From Malus domestica (lineage: Eukaryota; Streptophyta; Magnoliopsida; Rosales; Rosaceae), in assembly GCF_042453785.1 (NCBI RefSeq), contig NC_091669.1, positions 16,103,001-16,167,000 on the forward strand: DNA of 64,000 bases, written 5' to 3'. Of the stretch, positions 58,421 through 64,000 are shown one piece after another. The position numbers were made by a program, and so were the translations under genes. Position 1 is the stretch's first letter; each line of letters starts with the position of its first letter. The notes under the pieces were generated by a model. It saw only the letters and a program-made list of their open reading frames with translations. It was not told the DNA's origin and did not search any database.

Positions 58421-58744
58421 GGGCTTTTGGCTCTTTTAACGTAACCCTCCAAGGCTTCAGCCTGATACATTTCCATTATGTTACCTAGCCAAACCCACCA
58501 CCTCATGTATTGACGGATTTTTCGAGATTTTTCTTTCTTAGAATTGGAAGAAAAAAATTGAAATAACCGTTCAAAATTTCACCTATACCTTTTAGGGAAA
58601 TTTTGGTTTTAGTCCCTAATTGACTAAAATCTTAGATTGAATAAAATCTTAGAGTGAGACTTTATCAATTTGAATATTTTTATTGAAGGACGAAATGTCA
58701 AATTTAGTATTAGTTAAGAAATTTAATAACAAAATTATTAAATC

Positions 58745-59143
58745 CTTATGCGCCAAGTCTTTTGTTAGCTCCAAGTACTCCATATTTTTTTTATAGTCTA
58801 TTTCAAAGTCTTTCTAGGTCTTCCCCAAACCTTCTTGCCTTGAGTCTCCATCTCATTGTTGCATCTTCTAACCAGAGCATCTGTAGGTCTTCGGTTCACG
58901 TGTCTAACCATCTTAACTGATTTTCTTTCATCATATCTTCAATTGCGGCCACTCCTACTTTACCTCAGATGTCATTGTTATTAATCCTATCATTTCTCAT
59001 ATGCCCACATATGCAACGAAGCATTCTTATCTCTACTACACTCATTTTCCACGTGTTGCTTTATGACCGCCCAACATTCTAGATCATAAAGCATCGCTGG
59101 CATTAGTGTCGTCCTACTAAATTTTCCCTTAAACTTTAGTGAC
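58745..59143 (-). mobile_element. internal fragment of the RTE-type LINE
   Basis: Decayed, same orientation as the other four copies. It has the landmarks CTAGGTCTTCC, CAACGAAGCATTCTTATCTC and CGCCCAACATTCT. Both LINE ends are missing and no TSD was found. Confidence 0.8.
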
Positions 59144-59558
59144 TTGTAATATTTTTATTATTGAAATAATGACATGGACAAAAATCAAAGGATGGAGATG
59201 ACTATTGATAGTGGTGTTATGGAGCCTGGGATAAGTCTGGAGGTGAGATTCAAAGGGTTTGATCCAAATACAAGAGGCCACGGCTGATGTGGCACTTGAC
59301 GTTTATCTGCTAGTTTTAAAACAACAAAGCATGTGGCTCATTGGTCATTGGGGTTTTAATGTTCCTGCACGTCATAGGTTCGAACTTGCTAGGTTAACAT
59401 CCTTTATCTTTTTTTTTTTAACCAAAAAACTAAAACACCTTACCAAAACTAACCATTTTTTGGCTGGTTGATATGAAACAATCTTTTGAGCCATGATTTT
59501 AAATTTTTGTTTGAATCTAATGTTAACTTTTATTTTTATCAAAGTTCGTAACAAGTAA

Positions 59559-59851
59559 TGTAACATTCCACATCGTTCAGGGGAGTAGATCCTCTATGCC
59601 TTATATGTATATTCTCATCTCTCTCTAGCACGAGGATTTTTGGGAGCTCACTGGCTTCGGGTTTCATCGGAACTCCGAAGTTAAGTGAGTTTGCGTGAGA
59701 GCAATCCCATGATGGGTGACCTACTGGGAAGTTTTCGTGTGAGTTTCCAGAAACAAAACCGTGAGGGTGTAGTCGGGGCTCAAAGCGGAAAATATTGTGC
59801 TACGGCAGAATTGAGCCCGGGATGTGATGGAGCCCAGGTTGGGATGTGACA
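59559..59851 (+). mobile_element. Cassandra (TRIM) solo LTR
   Basis: A 293-bp LTR, TGTAACATTCCACATCG to GGGATGTGACA, with TSD-like AGTAA (59554-59558) and AGTTA (59852-59856). It carries a 5S rRNA-like segment (about 59629-59745): CATCGGAACTCCGAAGTTAAG, CCATGATGGGTGACCTACTG, GGGAAGTTTTCGTGT. That is the hallmark of Cassandra terminal-repeat retrotransposons in miniature, whose LTRs keep 5S internal promoter boxes for RNA polymerase III. Confidence 0.9.
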
Positions 59852-59856
59852 AGTTA

Positions 59857-61474
59857 TGTTTTTATGATATAATTATTTCAATACGAAATTTTACATACAT
59901 TTTAAAGATCTATACTATTGTTTGGTTAAAATTTTCCATGCCATTACCAAAAAAAAAACCCTTTAGTTTTATCTCATTAGCTATATGGCTATATTTTATC
60001 TAATTTCTTTCATATGGTTTAAAGGCCCCTCCTATTCTGAATTTCTAGCTCCGCCACTACACATAGTTAAGCATGGCGGGAGATTTGGCTAGGATGAGCT
60101 AGGTCCGGAGTTTCTCTTTAATATTTTAGCAGAAGATGCAAATGTAACTGTTCGTATTTAAACTTTAATAAAATTCCATTTTTCGACAAAAAAAATTGTA
60201 AAAAGGAATAAGGTTTCAATCAATGAAATTAAAAAAAAATGAGGGATGAGAACTTAATTTCTCCAAAGTAGTATATAACAATAAAAATACAAAAATTTAA
60301 AACATATTTAATAACACAAAACTTCACATTCATCATCCAAATTCAAGTTTATTTGATTTATTGGAGAAGAAAAGTTTTGGAATCTAAATCTATTGATATA
60401 TAGAAGTATGAGAATCGTATTCATATAGTTTCAGTATAGGCAAGCTCTTCATATTCATAAGGTTTCAACAGGAGCTTTGTCTCCTATTAATTTTCTTATT
60501 TTAGTTTCTTCTGTGAAAGTGTAAAAACAACCTGGGTGTGTCACAAATCCAGTATATGCGTATCTATTAAGTCAAAGTTGTATTTATTGACCATGATACG
60601 TATAGATGAGTATCTGAGAATATTCGACAGCCAACTAAATATCAAATGCCAGAGACATGAACAAACTGAAGTATTCGTGCTTCATAGTAATTCTCATATT
60701 CATGTTTAATAAAATGCAAAAAAAATATAAAGAAAACTCAAAAAAAATTATTCAAATTCCTACTCTCTTTAAATAAACGCACTACTTCGAATAATTTAGT
60801 GTACTTGGGTTGACAAATGTCTTATATCTTTGATTGCAAACAAGAAAAAGAAAAGGAAAAATGAAGAAGAAAACATGCCAAACATATCAATATACTTTCC
60901 ACAAGAATCCAGCTAAGACCTAATCCAAATCACTCAATGAACTAAACCAATTGTCACATTTTCATTCAACTGTGTACCTGCAGATTGATCCTCTCTGAGG
61001 AAAAGATAAGTCTCCCAAGAGTGGGACCTGGCAAATACACTGACAGGGATCCACCACCCTGCATGTGAGACACGTGTACGTGCCCACCCATCTCTGAGTG
61101 AGCAAAGGATTAATCCACTATAGCCCAGACAAGTCTCACAGAAAGATGCTGCATCTTTTAGCCCTTTGCGACAAACCTTAACAGGGGCCACCATATACAT
61201 TGCTTGTACTGCTCTCAAACATTAAATTCACCACCCCCACTGAACTTACACTTTCATGTCATGCATCCATTTCTCTCTCATCTCTTCATATTTTCGGAGT
61301 GATCAGAACCTAGCTGTGGCTAGGTAGCTAGTACATTTTCAGTTCACTGTTTCTTTTTGTTACCTCTTTCTCTGCTGCTTAATCATACGGGTCGAGCATA
61401 AGAGCTAGCTTCCTTTGTCTCTATTGATCTCTCTTTTTACTTTTTATCTTCTTCTGCCTTGGCTGCAATACTAC

Positions 61475-61477
<3 letters not shown>
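59857..61477. other. intergenic and MYB upstream region
   Basis: A TIR-like TCTAGCTCCGCCACTA lies at about 60044-60059. The minus frame at 60934-61218 is not recognised. A CT-rich leader-like sequence begins near 61265. No clear TATA box was seen. Confidence 0.4.

Positions 61478-61520
<43 letters not shown>
61478..61520. repeat. (GA)n microsatellite abutting the MYB start codon
   Basis: A 43-bp GA run ends exactly at the base before the ATG at 61521, forming the whole start-proximal 5' UTR. The frame stays open through it (alternating Glu/Arg), though no ATG lies upstream. Confidence 0.95.
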
Positions 61521-61524
<4 letters not shown>

Positions 61525-62946
61525 GACATCACTCATGCTGCAGCAAACAGAAAGTGAAGAGGGGGCTATGGTCTCCGGAGGAAGATGAAAAACTCATCAA
61601 CTGCATTACAACATATGGCCATGGCTGCTGGAGCTCAGTTCCTCAACATGCAGGTACCCTCTTCCTTCTCTCTGTACATCTATATATACATGTATCTTAT
61701 TAATAATTAATTGATCTATATACATTTATGCATTATATATATGTTTTGGATTGTGCGGGATTTTGGTTGCTAATTAACCCATTACAATTTGTTGCCTAAG
61801 TTTTCAACTTTTTATTTAAATTTTTGTGTTTAAATTTGCTTCCATGAGGCCAGGCCTTCAGAGATGTGGAAAGAGCTGCAGACTGAGATGGACAAATTAT
61901 TTGAGACCAGACTTGAAACGTGGGAGCTTCTCTCCCCAAGAAGCTGCACTCATCATCGAACTCCATAGCATTCTAGGCAACAAGTATAAATATTTGAACT
62001 TTTTAATATTAGTTCATCACCATTGTGTATGTTTCGGAAGCTGTTATTGACAGTCCAAGAAAGTCATTAGGCACTTTAAATTTACAAAAACACAAGTAAA
62101 AGTTAAAAGAGTGCAAGATGACATTTTTGAAGTGCCAGTAACAACTCTCTATGTTTTTATGTTAATTGTAATAATCTTGATACGTAAATTATAAGCAGAT
62201 GGGCTCAGATAGCCAAGCACCTGCCAGGAAGAACAGATAATGAAGTGAAGAACTTTTGGAACTCAAGCATAAAAAAGAAGCTCATCCCTCATGAAGTTAA
62301 TCCTGCATTTGCCTCCTTTTCTAGTGATCATATTCACAACTCTAGAAGTCATGGCTCTGAGGAAGGTTTCTTCACTCTCAATACAAACCCTAATTTGGGT
62401 TCTCAACCACAAGACCAGCTATACCTCCCCATTGTTCCATCACCAACTCCATCACTAGGTCTCGATTATCATGGTGATTTTAATAACATTCTCAAGTTAG
62501 ACCAGACCAGTTACGCTTCCAATTTCGTCGATCATTTTTTGCCGCCTTTCCAATTACCATCAAATAATTCATCCTCATGTGAATCCTCATCATGGTCTTT
62601 AGGCTATCAGCCCCATTGCCAATATGATCCAAATGTTCAACAAGTTCAAAATTTCAGCATCAATGAAGCTGCAGCTGCACAGTATAATAATATTGGTAAT
62701 GAGCTCATGGTTCCAATTAGTATGGCATCGTCAGCGCCAGCCGCTTATGAAATCATTGATAGTAATGCTTGTGGAATGCCAATACTATACCCATCTGATA
62801 CACAAGAACTTGATTCACTTACCAAATTATCATGTTTTACTTCTGATCATGGGTCTCACCCTCAAGATCTTCAATTTCCATCCAACCAGTTGGAGTGCAT
62901 TAAGGCAATCATGTCCTCGTTGCCATCGTCTTCATCATCGTTGTAG
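61521..62946 (+). CDS. MYB26: R2R3-MYB transcription factor, MYB26-like
   Basis: Three exons: 61521-61653 (133 nt), 61854-61983 (130 nt) and 62199-62946, the classical R2R3-MYB layout. They give 336 residues. The start is [21 protein letters not shown]2 (about 13-64) includes [20 protein letters not shown] and [12 protein letters not shown]3 (about 65-116) includes [20 protein letters not shown] and [20 protein letters not shown]. The [12 protein letters not shown] and [11 protein letters not shown] signatures fit the MYB26/MYB67 group, not MYB103. MYB26 in Arabidopsis acts in anther endothecium to switch on secondary wall thickening and so anther opening. The C-terminus is Ser/Asn/Gln-rich with an acidic patch, typical of an activation region, ending LPSSSSSL. 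Introns are short (200 and 215 bp). The functional role here is inferred from homology. Confidence 0.92.
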
Positions 62947-63830
62947 CTTCTACCGGCATCTTCATCCTTGTCACCTCCAATTTGTCGCAAACCTTAATGT
63001 TCATTCAAGCTGCTGGGAAGCCTAGCTGGTTAGACATAGTATTAAATTTGCGAATTGTATGGTTGATTAAAATAATGGTACGGATTCCCTGATTTGGTGG
63101 ATTAGGAGGAAGGGATCCAGGATCCCTTTCATATCTTTCTATCTTGACATTTGAATAAGGTGATGATATTCTCATTACCAGAAAACCTAAATGTTGCTAG
63201 TTCAGGCTCCTTAGGGAGTAATGTTTGTTGAAACTCCATAAATTTGTATCTCCTTTCACATGTTGCTCACTTAATTTTATTCTTATCAAAATACTCTTTG
63301 AATATCGTTTATTCTGTACTCTAGGACCTGCCTGCTTCACTATTATTTGGAAAATATATATGCACTTCCTTTTCTCCTTCTGCACACTCATATATTTCTT
63401 TATGTTTGATTGATCCAGTCCAAAGACAACAACAAAAAATAGTAATGTACAGGAAGAGAAGACGGATGTGAAATCACTTTCCTATTGTTTTCCTATTATG
63501 TCCATCTTTTTTCACTGTTTCCGAAAACACCGGATAAAGTACAAAAAGTATGCCTTCTAGTCAAACCTTAAAAAATAATTTAGGCAAAGTATTGTTGGTA
63601 CACCTAGCAGTACTAGGAAGTTGATTTTCGCACATTGTTTTGAGCATCTCACGTAATATTCTTTAGTTACAATGATTAGATTAAATAAATCAAATAAATC
63701 AAATAAAAATAACTAATAAAATTAAACAGAGATGTATATGAAAAGAAAAGGAGTGTTAATCTTTTCCGTACAAACAAAAGATTCTTGAGACAAGGCACTT
63801 TATATCGGAAAGGGATCCTATGCATGAGAC
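62947..63830. other. MYB 3' flank and intergenic
   Basis: Near 63090-63130 a GGATCC-rich remnant (GGAGGAAGGGATCCAGGATCCC) resembles the MITE family ends. Otherwise nothing recognised. Confidence 0.45.
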
Positions 63831-64000
63831 AAGGCACTTTTTCTCATAAAGGGATCATCTTCGGATTCATTCTTTTTAATCTATCAAATTAGGAAATTCG
63901 TGTCAGTGAAATTTGACCCAACGGTTACAAACAGAGATCCGCTTTAAACGTTATAATAACTTCAGTTGTTGGATCAATTTTTAATGACACGGATTCTTTA
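63831..64000. mobile_element. partial MITE cut by the window end
   Basis: Core words GGTTACAAACAGAGATCC, TTATAATAACTT and GTTGGATCAATTTTTAATGA are the reverse complement of the 7282/9408/12901 family. The right end is outside the window. Confidence 0.6.

Noticed and set aside
59629-59745. 5S rRNA gene
   Set aside because: It is diverged from true 5S and lies inside a TG...CA-bounded LTR with TSD-like flanks, so it is a Cassandra element, not an rRNA gene.
61476-61520. N-terminal Glu-Arg extension of the MYB protein
   Set aside because: It would need a non-ATG start; the family starts with MGHHSCC, which is encoded directly after the repeat.

Overview
The window is plant nuclear DNA: intron-containing genes with GT-AG introns, AT-rich intergenic space and dense transposon fossils. 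The repeat families (a 5S-bearing Cassandra LTR, RTE-type LINEs, a tRNA-derived SINE family, an LTR-derived unit with a coiled-coil ORF, several MITE families) look most like apple/pear-type Rosaceae. The genus is an inference from memory of these families, not something the sequence proves.

Seven host genes could be rebuilt exon by exon, and all splice phases close: zeta-COP coatomer subunit (minus, 10505-12781), an EPF-like secreted cysteine-rich peptide (minus, 19538-20396), a small plant protein of unknown function (minus, 23718-24353), two tandem IQM calmodulin-binding paralogues (plus, 27372-29661 and 41709-44180), an IQD/IQ67 calmodulin-binding scaffold (plus, 45596-47873) and a MYB26-like R2R3-MYB (plus, 61521-62946). 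The two IQM genes share identical lengths for exons 2-7; the upstream copy has lost the family C-terminus. With the IQD gene they place three IQ-motif proteins in about 20 kb.

Region by region: 1-10 kb is intergenic, with a hAT MITE, a LINE tail, two SINEs and two related MITEs. 10.5-14.5 kb holds zeta-COP, a MITE next to its TATA box, and a solo LTR nested in another MITE. 15.5-19.0 kb is a very young LTR element (379-bp LTRs identical by eye, 5-bp TSD) carrying the first 76 codons of a methionine-salvage gene (DEP1). 19.5-24.4 kb holds two small genes, a PIF MITE and a 71-bp triplicate. 25-44 kb is the IQM pair separated by a composite of LINE and LTR-derived sequence. 45-48 kb is IQD. 49-60 kb is repeat-rich: LINE, SINE, a 1.6-kb long-TIR MULE filled with polypurine/polypyrimidine repeats, a ~210-bp tandem array and a Cassandra solo LTR. 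61.5-63 kb is the MYB gene.

The genes form no pathway or operon. The most unusual objects are the gene-capturing LTR element, the homopurine-filled MULE, the coiled-coil ORF of the LTR-derived unit, and a LINE frame broken by five stop codons without any frameshift.
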